Positions 19,340 to 27,161 of a stretch of 27,161 nucleotides of DNA are shown piece by piece. Both the position numbers and the translations under genes were made by a program. How positions within the stretch are numbered: the stretch's first letter is position 1; each line of letters starts with the position of its first letter. Source of the stretch: Parachlorella kessleri. Taxonomy: Eukaryota > Chlorophyta > Trebouxiophyceae > Chlorellales > Chlorellaceae. The stretch lies in the NCBI GenBank assembly GCA_001598975.1, contig BBXU01001386.1, forward strand, positions 1-27,161, written 5' to 3'. The notes beneath the pieces are model-generated. The model was not told the origin of the DNA, made no database searches, and was given only the letters and a program-made list of their open reading frames with translations.

Positions 19340-22300
19340 CGTGAGTGCGTAGAGCCCGTCCAGTGTCACCTCATGTGTTCAGTGGCGTTGGTTGTGCAGT
19401 GGGTGAGTGGCAAGGAGATGATCCGTCCCTAGGGGGAATGTGAGATGGGGTTTGACCAGCGGAGTGGGTTTTGCCGCGATGTGTGAGGTCTGGCTGGCTC
19501 TAGTGGTCCTTAGAGGGGAAAGCTGGTCAGGCGGCGGCTTACTAGTTCCAGCAGCTGATGCAGCATCATCCACTCCATGTCCGCTCACTACCGAACGCTC
19601 TTGCGGGGTTGATGGCCTTTTCCTGCCTCACTGAAGGCCCACATTGCCTTCACCTGAGCTAGGAGTCAGCCGTTGCAGGCTGATGACATGGGTCACCAGA
19701 CATGGTCACAGTATGCACTTGGTGAAAAAGTGGCCTGGAATACAGCTACTCGACATGGTGATGACCTGCTTGGTGGCTGCAGGATGCAAGGGATGCCTGT
19801 GTGGGCGAAGGCGTAGTAATCGCACTACTAGACTGCCTGGATGCCATCCCCCCCCTCTCAGAGCTGGCAGAAGAATGCTTGCAGGGCAGGTAAGGTGTGG
19901 AGGCTGATAGCACTCCTGTGGGGCTAGGCCTATATGTCTTGCTGATGCTTGTCCTGTTACTGTCTCCCAATCAAAGAGCAGGCCCCGGCATGGTGGCAGC
20001 AATGCATTAATGATGGGATGCAATTGCTGCCAGCAGATTCTAGTGCTCCTGCAAACGCATTGATGACCTGGCAGCAACCCTGTCTATGCATGCAGCCACC
20101 TGGCCTGGCGGACCTCCCGCAAGCTGCTCAGACTTCTGGAGGCTGTGATTCTGGGCCGTGACCACTGCAAGGAGCACTTTCTAGAGCATGACGGCTTTGC
20201 CACCGTATGGAGGACAGTTGCTGACTTGGAGGCCTTAGACCAGGAGGAGCAGGTGGGCCAGGCAGGGGGAACATACTACTGCGCACGAGGTGCCTATTTT
20301 TTGATAGTGGCTGGGGCGGCCGCCATCTCCCCGGGGACGCACTTTTGTGCAGCTGATGTGCGCCCTGCCGCTCTTAAACTCTTGCGAGATGGCTGGTGTT
20401 GCAAGCGCTGGATCATATGGGATGACTTCCATGGACCCTGTCCCGTGGCCCTCTTCTGATAACAAGGCACAAGGCTGGTCAGCACTAACGTGTCTAGCCG
20501 GCGGCCATCGCTGGGGGACCACTGCACCGGTGCCGGTTGAGTCCGCTGTCAGAGGGGGAGCCGGGCCCCCATGTAGCACTCCCAAACACTGTTTCTTCCC
20601 TGCTGCAACTGGCTGCAGGAGGGTCTGAAGGCGAGGTGCCCGGGTGTGGTGCGCGGGCTGGTGGGCAATGCGCTGTCAGTGCTGTCGGCAGCCGCAGCCT
20701 GTAACTATGACGGTGGGTGCTGTGCTGTGCCGTGCTGGGCGGGTGACAGCTTGGTGTCCAGAGTGTGCGCTGTCATTGGCGGGATCCCAGGCGGGTGGCA
20801 ATTTTAAGCTACCCTTGGCTGCCTCCCCTCCGTTGGTCATTGGATAAAGACGCGGCGCGTGCTGCAGATGTGTGTCACCGCCGCTCCCGCCTCGCAAGAG
20901 TTCTTGGTGCGGCCGTGGCACACATGTCAGTGGGTGCGGCAGGCAATGTGCCGCAACCCTCACAGGCACGTGGTCCCCTCCCCACCAGTTTGCACAACCG
21001 CCGCTCAGAAGCTTCGGAACTGTAACTGTGACAGCTTGGGGGGTTCTACTTGTCCCCACACTCCCCTCCCTGCCTGGCTGGCTGGCTGGCTGCCTGCAGA
21101 TGAGGGACAGGCAGCTGTGGAGCGGCAGCGAGACATAGCGCAGCGGCTGGCGCGTGTGACGAGCCTAGAGGTGCTGCTGAGGCTGGCTGAGACGTGGCAG
21201 CCTGGGGGCTATGACGAGCTGCAGGCAACGCTAGAGGCTGACCAGGTGAAGGGGAGCTAGCTGTAAATAATTATTAACTGGATACGCCCAGGTCTCAAGG
21301 GCACAGCCATAGCCGTGCCCTTGGACCCACAGGACACAAGCCAGGGGCGTAGGTTGGGGAGCTAGCTGTCAGAGCCCCCCCAAATGAACTGACAAGTAGC
21401 TGGCTGCACTGGAGTGCAATGGTCCAAGCGGGGCAGCCTGCCTGGAAACGCACAAGGTCTGGCGACAATGCCACAGGCGCGCAAGTGTTGTTCCCACTCC
21501 CCCGGTGATGGAGGCCTCGCTAGAGGTGCCCACATGGCTGCGGCTGGGGACGTTTTGAGGATGGGCGGCAGGGGGTTGGGGTGGGAGGTACATGGGTAAT
21601 GCAGGAGGCCAGGTCCGCCCTTAACGCTCCAAATCTGGAGATGTGGCTAGTAAGAATGCGTAGGCCCGGTGCAAAGCTTGCCAGCAGTGGCGCAGTGGCG
21701 CATCTTACAGGCTGCAGAGCAGTGATTAATAATACAGGGGATTGGGTGTTTGGCACATGCCCCTGCCGCGTCCGGGCATGTGTGTGCAGCCAGTGCTGTC
21801 CCTCTACCCCCACTGCAGCCGTCCAGCCGGAGGCACCCCTTCCAGGACGACATGCGGTGGTGGACTGACTAAATCCCCTCACACAGCCCTGGCCAGGCTT
21901 CCCTGCCCTGGTCTCTCCCTAGCAGGCTTCCAACGCCCCCTAGGAGTGCTTCACAGAGCGCCACGACCCAGGGCTGCAGGCCGCAAAGGCCGGCATCCTC
22001 CCCGTCCATGGCATGGCGGGCCTGCCATCTCCCTGCCTTCCCCAGTCCCACATGACCCCTGGAGTGTGGTCTCACACTACATGTCTCACAGAGCGCCGCC
22101 AATCCCGCCCCCCTGCTTCGCAGGCCAGCTGCGCCTGCTCCCTGCACGCCGCCGCCTTCCGGCTGGCCGCAGCTCTGGGCGGGGACTTTGCCACACAGCA
22201 GCTGGCCCCCCTGGAAAGTGACCGGCAGCTTCTGGGAGTCGTAGTCCAGGGTCTAGGGCTGCCGGAGGAGCCAGGCGGCCTCAACGACCGCTCCGTACTG

Positions 22301-25300
22301 TCAGCCATCGCCCTGCTGAACGCGCTGCTGAAGTGAGTGCGAAGCTGTGTGGGGGACGCCTGTGTCGGCTGGGACGGCTGGGTGGACTCAAGCAGCCTGC
22401 AAAGTGGCTAGCCCAGCTGCTGTGGCGGTGCCTTGACCGGCCTGGCAGCAGGGCGAGGCCCCGCAACTTGCTTGCCTCTCTCCACCGGGGGCGGTGCTTG
22501 AGGGCGGGCTGCATGTGCACCGGGCGTGGCGCCCAAGGGGGTATCTGCTGGGCACGTGGTCCATTACAGAGGAGGTTTTCTCGTTCTTTTTTATAGTGCC
22601 GCAGTACCAAGCCTGCTCACACGGCTATGCGTGACTGCCGCGACTGGCGAGGCCACTTGGGGCACTGTTAGGGTGTGATAAACATGGGGGATGCGACCCC
22701 CAGGTTGTTGTTGTCATGGGGACTTGTAGGGAGAAGCCGCTGGTGGCGCCGGCTGTCATGAGCGCTGGCGCCCTGGAGCCCCTGCTGCGCCTGCTGGGCA
22801 ACCACTTCAAAAGTGCTATGGAGGCAGAGGCCAAGCTACAGGTGCGCTTGAGGGGTACCCTGCGCCACATCCACCCACCAAGGTAGCACATGATACACTG
22901 CGATATATGCGTGCAATGAGTAGGAAAGCGCATGAATCTTTGGAGATGGCAGGAGGGAAAGACGTGCCAAACGGACAGATGAAGAACCATATGAAATACT
23001 ATTGTCTGGCGTATCATATACTTCCAAGGACTGCAGAGGGCGCCAAATGGTGCTCTGGTTGGTTGCTGTCAGTGTTGCGGGCGTTGGTGTCAGCTTCTGA
23101 GGCCTTACAGTAGAGGCTTTCGTCAGTCCTGCCTTGCCCTACTCCCATGTTTTGCAATGCGCACCTGATCCCCCAGCCCTTTGGTCCCAACATCCCGTGT
23201 TTGTCATGGCTTCCAGGTCAGCATGCTGTGCATGTGAAGCCACGCTCTGCAGCTGCCCGCGCGTCACCCACGCCTGGCTGCTGTGCATGCTGCGGACGTG
23301 TCTTGCGTGTCATGTCTGCCTGCTGTGCGTGCTGCGCCCTGCAGGCCTCGATGCGGATGGGGCGCGGGCGCAGGAGGAACCCCCCGGCTGCCGCCCTCAA
23401 TAAGCCAGCAATGGAGTTATACACCCTCACCGTTGGCCTCCACTGGCCTCTGATCTCCTTGGGATCTATCCTACTGGCTGCTCTCTTACAGGTGGGGCGG
23501 GGTGCCTGGGGCAAGCCAGTGTTGTTCTGAGATGAGCTCCATTGCTTGGTGCATGTTGCTCTGCCTGACAGCCCGCCCCTCCCTCCTGTATGGGTGTGCG
23601 CAGCACCAAAGCGGGGGAGGAACTTGGCTGCGGAGCACAAAATGGGGCATCTTATCTGCTCTGCGCCCGGTTGCTCCTGGGTCCACTCACTCGTCCCGGG
23701 CAGGTGTGCGCTAGACAGCGAGGTGTGTGTGGTGGGGGGGGGGGGGGGGCTTCCTGCTCAATTTCTCACACGCTGGGCGGTACAGACACACACCAACAAG
23801 CGAGAGAACAGCGTGCGGCTGCCCGCTGACGGTGGCATGCCTTGCCATTCCTACCGTCTTAGGCTTGCCTACCCTAAACCCTAATCGTAAACCCTAAACC
23901 CCAACCCTGGAACTGGTGCTGTGGGCAGGCTGAGCAGCTGGCTAGCCTGGTTGAGGGGCGGCAGCTGGAGCCCCTGGCAAAGCTACTAAGGAAGACAGTC
24001 AGCTTCACCAGCCAGGAAGTGCAGGTATGTTTAGGGTTTTGTTTTCCCCTCACTCGTGAGTTTGAGGATTGCTTCCTCAAGGTCGAGTTTTAGCAGTGTT
24101 TCCTCGATTGTGATTTGCAGGGTTGTTTCCTCATGTGTCCCTCAGCACCACCATGCCATGTATTTAGCCATTATCGGTTCAGCAGCACTCGCACTCTGTC
24201 TCCCTCGCACCTTCTCTATCAAGTGCTCACAGCCTGGCTGCTGTGCTAGAGGCTTATAACATGCATATGTGGCTTCAGCAGCAGGCTCGGGTACAATAAC
24301 CTGGCTCCCTTGAATCGCAACACGGCCCCACACGACACCTTACCCCCACAGGGGGTTTTGGTGTTGGGTGGCCAGCGACTTGGGAAATAGGGGATGCACA
24401 CGGATGGGATCAACCCCATCACGACACAAACATCGATAGACCCTGAGGTCAATACTGACCATCTGACGGAGGATAAACACATGTACCAATGATAGACCTT
24501 CCGTTTGTTGGAGCAATGGCATGCTCCTTCCTTCGTCCTGGCTGTGGCGTTGTGACCCTTCTAATGTGTGCCACCCTGGTTGACTTGCCACCTGCAGTCC
24601 AGCTGGAGGGTAGTGGCCCAGGCCATTAAGTTGGCTCAGGACATCATCGGCATCAAGGCAAGAATGGCCACAGTTTCAGATGGGGTAGGTGCCTACCGTG
24701 GGGGACCAGATCAGGCAGGGCAGCCAAGACCTTTGTAAGGGCGGCAGCTGGACATGCTGCTTGCTGCCTCTCTCTCTCTCTCTCTCTCCCTCTTTTTCTC
24801 TCTCTCTCTCTCCTCTGGTGGCAGGCGATGCAAATACAGCGGGAATGCAGGGCCCTGCAGGGGCAAAGTGCACTGACAGCAGTGGCTGCAGCTGTGCTTC
24901 GGGGCTTGCCTGGCCCCTTGAAAGTCGTGTGGGGATGGGGATGGGGATGGGGGTGTTGTCTGGTGACCTCACTCTTCAGCCCAGGAGCTTGCCAGAGGTT
25001 GACCTAGGTTACATGACAACCTCCCTCCCGCCTTGCACTTTGGAGCACGACAGTGGATTGCCAAAGTTCTGACCGAATGACTCTGTATGGGGCGTCATGG
25101 TCTCAGGTGAAGGCTCAGCAACAGGCTGCCAAGACGGCCCAAGAGCTGGTGGAGGCCGAAGAGGCTCAGAAGGGCAAGGCGGCCAGCAAGGCAGCAAAGC
25201 GTGAGCGGCAGCGGGCAAAGCAGCGGCAGCGGGAAGAGCAGCAACAGCACACTGCCAAGGAGGACCCCGGGAGAGTATCTGCTGCAACAGAGGCGGCCGC

Positions 25301-27046
25301 TGCGGCCATGGCGGCTGGTGAGAAACAGGGAGCGAGCGAGACGGCCGCTGCCTGCAAGGCGAAGGCAGAAGCCGCCCCTCCTGGGCTGGAGCTGCCACAG
25401 GGGTCGTGCGAGGTAGCCGAGCTGAGCAATGAGAGCGGCACAGGAGTGGCAGCGCTAGGGCAGGACGCTCAGCGGGCACAGCAGCCAGGGCAGGCAGAGC
25501 ATGGGCCAAGGCCCAGCGGCAGCAGCAGCGACAGCAGCAGCAGCGACAGTGGCTGGGGTACCGCCAGCGGCAGTGCTGCCGGCATCAGCGGTGCTGCCTG
25601 GAGCCACGACAGCCATGCCGATGCTGGCGGCGCCGGCGGCAGCAGCAGTCGCAGCGACGGTGGCAGCGAGGAGGCGGCAGGCGGAGATGAGAGGGCATCA
25701 ACCCCTCAACCAGGCACTCCAGCGGGAAGTGCCCCAGTCATAGCCCCCCCGCTGTCACCGGAATGGGGCTCCCATGTACTGGCTGGTCCAGATTTTGCTA
25801 AACCCAGCACAGCTGCCAGCAATGGAACACTGGCAGGCGTGGATGGAGGGCCCCCTACTGCCGGACCCTCAGCAGCATCAGCTGCGGCCGCTTCCCAAGC
25901 AGCGCTGCTCTCTCACCGGCTGCCTCCCACGAGTATGCCAGGTCAGTTCACCAGCGGCGGCAGCAGCAGCAGCAGTGGTTGTGTTATGGGAGCTTTGCAG
26001 GGTCACGCAAGGACCCAAGCGGACGAGCATCCTGCTGTTGCTACTAACCTGACTCTCAAGCCAGCAGTCACATCACAACCGCCTAGTACGGCGACAACAT
26101 CTAACCCTAGCCAGGCTGGCCAGATTAAAGACCCTGATGCAGAGTTTGAGGTGGGTGGGACATGCAGTGTTGTTGACAGTGACAGGTGCTGCTTGCACAT
26201 CGCTGGCGCACATCAACTCCAAGGCAAAATATGCAACCGGGAGGTGTGCTGTTGGGCAGGGGTTGGAAAAGGCTTGCATCAGTGGTGCGGGGTGGCATGC
26301 CTTGCCCCATGAAGCCTGGCAATATCATTGCTCCAGCTGCGATGGTTCAAGCCTGTAGGCTAGGGTAGAGTCCTTGATAGATTGTGATGCGGGTGTTGTG
26401 TTGCCAATCGTGGTATGGCACGCTCAAAGGCGTGTCAGCAGGCGCTTGCGGCACATGCACCAGGTTCATGTGCTTGGCCCCGCCGCCACCTACTCTCGGC
26501 ATCTGCCAACGACAGAACTCTTACTGCGAGTTTGACTGCTGCGCCGGCTAACTGTAGGCTCTCATGGGATTCCTGCTGCCTGGCATCACCCTCACTGGCA
26601 GCGCACCACCCTCGCCACTGCCCCAGGCAAAGCAGCGCCCGCCGCCACAGCCGCGGCAGCAGGCGGCTCTAGTCTCAACACCCTCCGTGCCATTGCCACT
26701 GGAGGCATTGCAGCAGCAGGCTCCGCCTTTGCAACACTCTGCTTCGCAGCAGCAAACGGGAAGCGATGCCGGTAGCGGCTACTCTACGGCGCGGGGCAAC
26801 CCTGACCCTGCCTTGCTGGCAGCCTTGCACTGCCCGCTGACTGGCCGCCTACTCAAGGACCCTGTCCTGACGGCAGATGGATACACTTACGAGCGGAGCG
26901 CGGTTCAGGCTTGGCTGCTTGATGCGGGGGGAGCTGCTGCTGTGTCACCGGTGACAGGGCACCTGCTGACAAGCCATGCGATCCGAACCAACCAAGCTGT
27001 GAGGCAGCTGCTAGAGGGCTTGGTGGAGGGAAGGGACAGACTCTAA
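14804..27046 (+). CDS. Very large helical-repeat (ARM/HEAT-like) protein with C-terminal U-box, probable E3 ubiquitin ligase (5' partial)
   Basis: About twenty exons on the plus strand join with agreeing phase at every junction and give about 1,950 residues. The order is: helical N-terminal part (14804-16505), long Gln-rich exon (16908-18378), a series of short helical exons resembling ARM or HEAT units (18924-24923), a charged and low-complexity exon (25107-26150) and a U-box exon (26558-27046, TAA). U-box proteins bind an E2 enzyme through that domain and pass ubiquitin to targets chosen by the rest of the protein; the solenoid would be the target-binding part. That role is inferred from architecture. 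It could instead be two genes that meet near 24.9-25.1 kb, because the junction 24923/25107 has a weak donor (GTCGTG). The first coding exon is missing: the exon at 14804 begins in phase 1 and has no ATG. I do not recognise a named orthologue. Confidence 0.72.
16908..18378 (+). other. U-box gene, long Gln-rich exon E
   Basis: A single 1,471-base exon enters at TGTGCAG and leaves at GAGCAG|GTAAAA. It opens with helix (DALKVQLDKKTKDLAHFVGE, then LSELVEMYASIFAEDG) and then alternates Gln/Gly/Ala-rich sequence with shorter helices such as LLARLRCVLARVRTWQEHQG, LRVLLAEMEPLLQWAEAQGW and SVLVLLRGTYKTCHQQLASL. Pure CAG runs encode polyglutamine near 17182-17229, and shorter ones near 18170 and 18208. 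The opposite strand stays open for 506 codons only because CAG repeats read as CTG. Confidence 0.75.
17182..17229 (+). repeat. Coding CAG repeat (polyglutamine)
   Basis: Two CAG runs separated by CGGCGCCGG encode five Gln, then RRR, then eight Gln and a following Gln-Glu. They lie in frame in exon E of the U-box gene. The codons are almost pure CAG, so the tract could be length-variable between strains. Confidence 0.9.
18638..18723. repeat. (AATA)15 microsatellite flanked by 13-base near-duplicates
   Basis: About 60 bases of AATA units lie at 18650-18710, inside the intron 18379-18923 of the U-box gene. The left flank is GGTAGTTTAAGGA (18638-18650) and the right flank is GGTAGTTCAAGGA (18711-18723), one base different. 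The tract is strikingly AT-rich against GC-rich surroundings. Confidence 0.92.
18924..21245 (+). other. U-box gene, central helical exons F-J
   Basis: Exons are 18924-19286, 19783-19889, 20096-20252, 20619-20712, 20868-20942 and 21100-21245. They encode VGRALRETATLVTVLLRSDL, a Gln/Glu-rich loop, TCEVLEGLWQALRGPYQE, GVVIALLDCLDAIPPLSELA, RTSRKLLRLLEAVILGRDHC, VVRGLVGNALSVLSAAAACN, RRSRLARVLGAAVAHMSVGA and RLARVTSLEVLLRLAETWQP. The spacing and Leu/Ala pattern resemble ARM or HEAT helices. The 75-base exon at 20868 would leave through a GC donor (CAG|GCAATG). The first exon may extend to 19340 (see the AGGC repeat). Confidence 0.68.
19293..19340 (+). repeat. (AGGC)12 microsatellite between two same-phase splice donors
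   Basis: Twelve AGGC units begin six bases after exon F's first donor (GAG|GTGGGT at 19287) and end exactly at a second, stronger donor (GGC|GTGAGT at 19341). The two donors are 54 bases apart, both phase 0, and the frame through the repeat is open, coding repeated QAGR. Confidence 0.9.
21251..21369. repeat. 14-bp direct repeats around a 91-bp hairpin-bearing segment
   Basis: GGGGAGCTAGCTGT occurs at 21251-21264 and again at 21356-21369. The 91 bases between carry a 9-base stem (CAAGGGCAC at 21296-21304, GTGCCCTTG at 21315-21323) with a 10-base loop. The block sits in the intron 21246-22123 of the U-box gene. The layout resembles a small insertion with target duplication, though no terminal inverted repeats were found. 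Confidence 0.7.
23734..23749 (+). repeat. G16 homopolymer
   Basis: Sixteen consecutive G lie in the intron 23492-23928 of the U-box gene. Length in the assembly may be unreliable. Confidence 0.95.
23868..23905 (+). repeat. Interstitial plant-type telomere-like repeat
   Basis: CCCTAAA at 23872, CCCTAAT at 23879, a short break, CCCTAAA at 23892 and a degenerate CCCCAAC follow in line, in the intron just before the exon 23929-24024. On the other side of that exon a TTTAGGGTTTT stretch lies at 24030-24040 in the opposite orientation. CCCTAAA is the telomere unit of land plants and of Chlorella-type algae. Confidence 0.82.
24768..24813 (+). repeat. CT-rich tract ahead of a splice acceptor
   Basis: A nearly pure CT dinucleotide tract ends about ten bases before the acceptor GGTGGCAG at 24824. 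It provides an unusually long pyrimidine tract for that intron. Confidence 0.88.
24929..24955 (+). repeat. GGGGAT repeat with G-quadruplex potential
   Basis: Four G-runs of four or five, spaced by AT, begin a few bases after the proposed end of the exon 24825-24923. Intramolecular quadruplex formation in DNA or in the transcript is plausible. If not spliced out, the frame reads alternating Gly and Trp. Confidence 0.8.
25107..26150 (+). other. U-box gene, charged and low-complexity exon Q
   Basis: The exon enters at TCTCAG and leaves at GAG|GTGGGT, 348 codons in phase 0. It starts with a highly charged helix: AAKTAQELVEAEEAQKGKAA then SKAAKRERQRAKQRQREEQQ. Such ELVxxEE..K blocks are common just before or between domains in algal U-box and ankyrin proteins, from general recollection. 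The rest is Ala/Gly/Ser/Gln-rich with short Ser-Asp runs and is probably disordered. Confidence 0.75.
26558..27046 (+). other. U-box gene, last exon with U-box domain
   Basis: After a Pro/Gln-rich linker the exon encodes the U-box from about 26820 to 27030. Key elements are CPLTGRLLKDPVLTADGYTY, ERSAVQAWL, SPVTGHLL and IRTNQAVRQLLEGL. They match the U-box pattern CPI/L-T..DPV..A-D/T-G-.TYER..I/V..WL and the terminal N..V/L R.L helix. The domain lacks RING metal ligands, as expected for this fold, and recruits E2 enzymes. The stop TAA is at 27044-27046. The acceptor is ACTGTAG at 26557, phase 0, matching the preceding exon. Confidence 0.92.
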
Positions 27047-27161
27047 GTAGCTGGCTTTTGGCTCATGGGACCTTTGATGCACTTCAATTTTCATGGAGGG
27101 GTTGTAGGATATCACCTCGGCATTTCATGTTGGTCAGCATTGGCTCGTGTTCAATTAAGAT
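27047..27161. other. 3' flank of the U-box gene
   Basis: The window ends 115 bases after the stop. No TGTAA polyadenylation signal occurs in this stretch; the nearest look-alike is TTGTAGG near 27103. The transcript end is probably outside the window. Confidence 0.5.

Larger units (their letters stand above)
22124..24923 (+). other. U-box gene, ARM-like exons K-P
   Basis: Exons are 22124-22332, 22597-22674 (provisional), 22730-22841, 23345-23491, 23929-24024, 24598-24684 and 24825-24923. They encode RQLLGVVVQGLGLPEEPGGL, DRSVLSAIALLNALL then NAAVPSLLTRLCVTAATGE, VMSAGALEPLLRLLGNHFKS, AMELYTLTVGLHWPLISLGS, AEQLASLVEGRQLEPLAKLL, WRVVAQAIKLAQDIIGIKAR and ALTAVAAAVLRGLPGPLK. Phrases such as SAGALEPLLRLLGN are typical of ARM repeats. 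The provisional exon has a good acceptor (TTTTTTATAG) but a weak donor and a 55-base following intron; leaving it out also keeps the frame. Confidence 0.66.

Noticed and set aside
20347..20628. Extra exon of the U-box gene after TTTTGTGCAG
   Set aside because: Acceptor is fair, but no donor in the needed phase was found and the reading is not helix-like.

Overview
The window looks like nuclear DNA of a green alga (Chlorophyta, probably trebouxiophyte-like). Genes are broken by many 55-900 bp introns with TGCAG acceptors and GTGAGT/GTGCG-type donors. Exons carry CAG-coded Gln/Ala/Gly-rich tracts. The protein families (plant-type TauE/SafE exporter, plastid transit peptide, U-box ligase) are plant-lineage, and plant-type CCCTAAA telomere-like units sit in one intron. 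No bacterial operon, rRNA, tRNA or CRISPR signal was seen. All exon calls were made by eye from splice signals and reading-phase agreement.

Layout. (1) 180-1630, minus: a plastid-targeted single-pass membrane protein of a DUF948-like plant family, running off the left edge. (2) 3056-7395, minus: a TauE/SafE-family membrane transporter with two very large low-complexity insertions. (3) 8240-10265, minus: a 259-residue coiled-coil protein of unknown function built from small exons. (4) about 10.3-12.8 kb: mostly unexplained DNA with a 56-bp minisatellite of five copies and one plus-strand candidate exon. (5) 12864-13840, plus: a GNAT-type N-acetyltransferase, 5' end unresolved. (6) 14804-27046, plus: a very large gene of about 20 exons and about 1,950 residues, made of helical, ARM/HEAT-like exons and Gln-rich tracts and ending in a clear U-box, so a probable E3 ubiquitin ligase. 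Its phase is maintained across every junction I placed; its first exon was not found.

The three left genes share the minus strand and the two right ones the plus strand. Nothing suggests a shared pathway; this reads as ordinary nuclear gene order rather than a cluster. The most distinctive items are the long U-box gene and, within it, an (AGGC)12 tract lying between two same-phase splice donors; three probable GC-AG introns; telomere-like units of opposite orientation on either side of a 96-bp exon; a hairpin segment flanked by 14-bp direct repeats; and the large insertions in the TauE/SafE protein.
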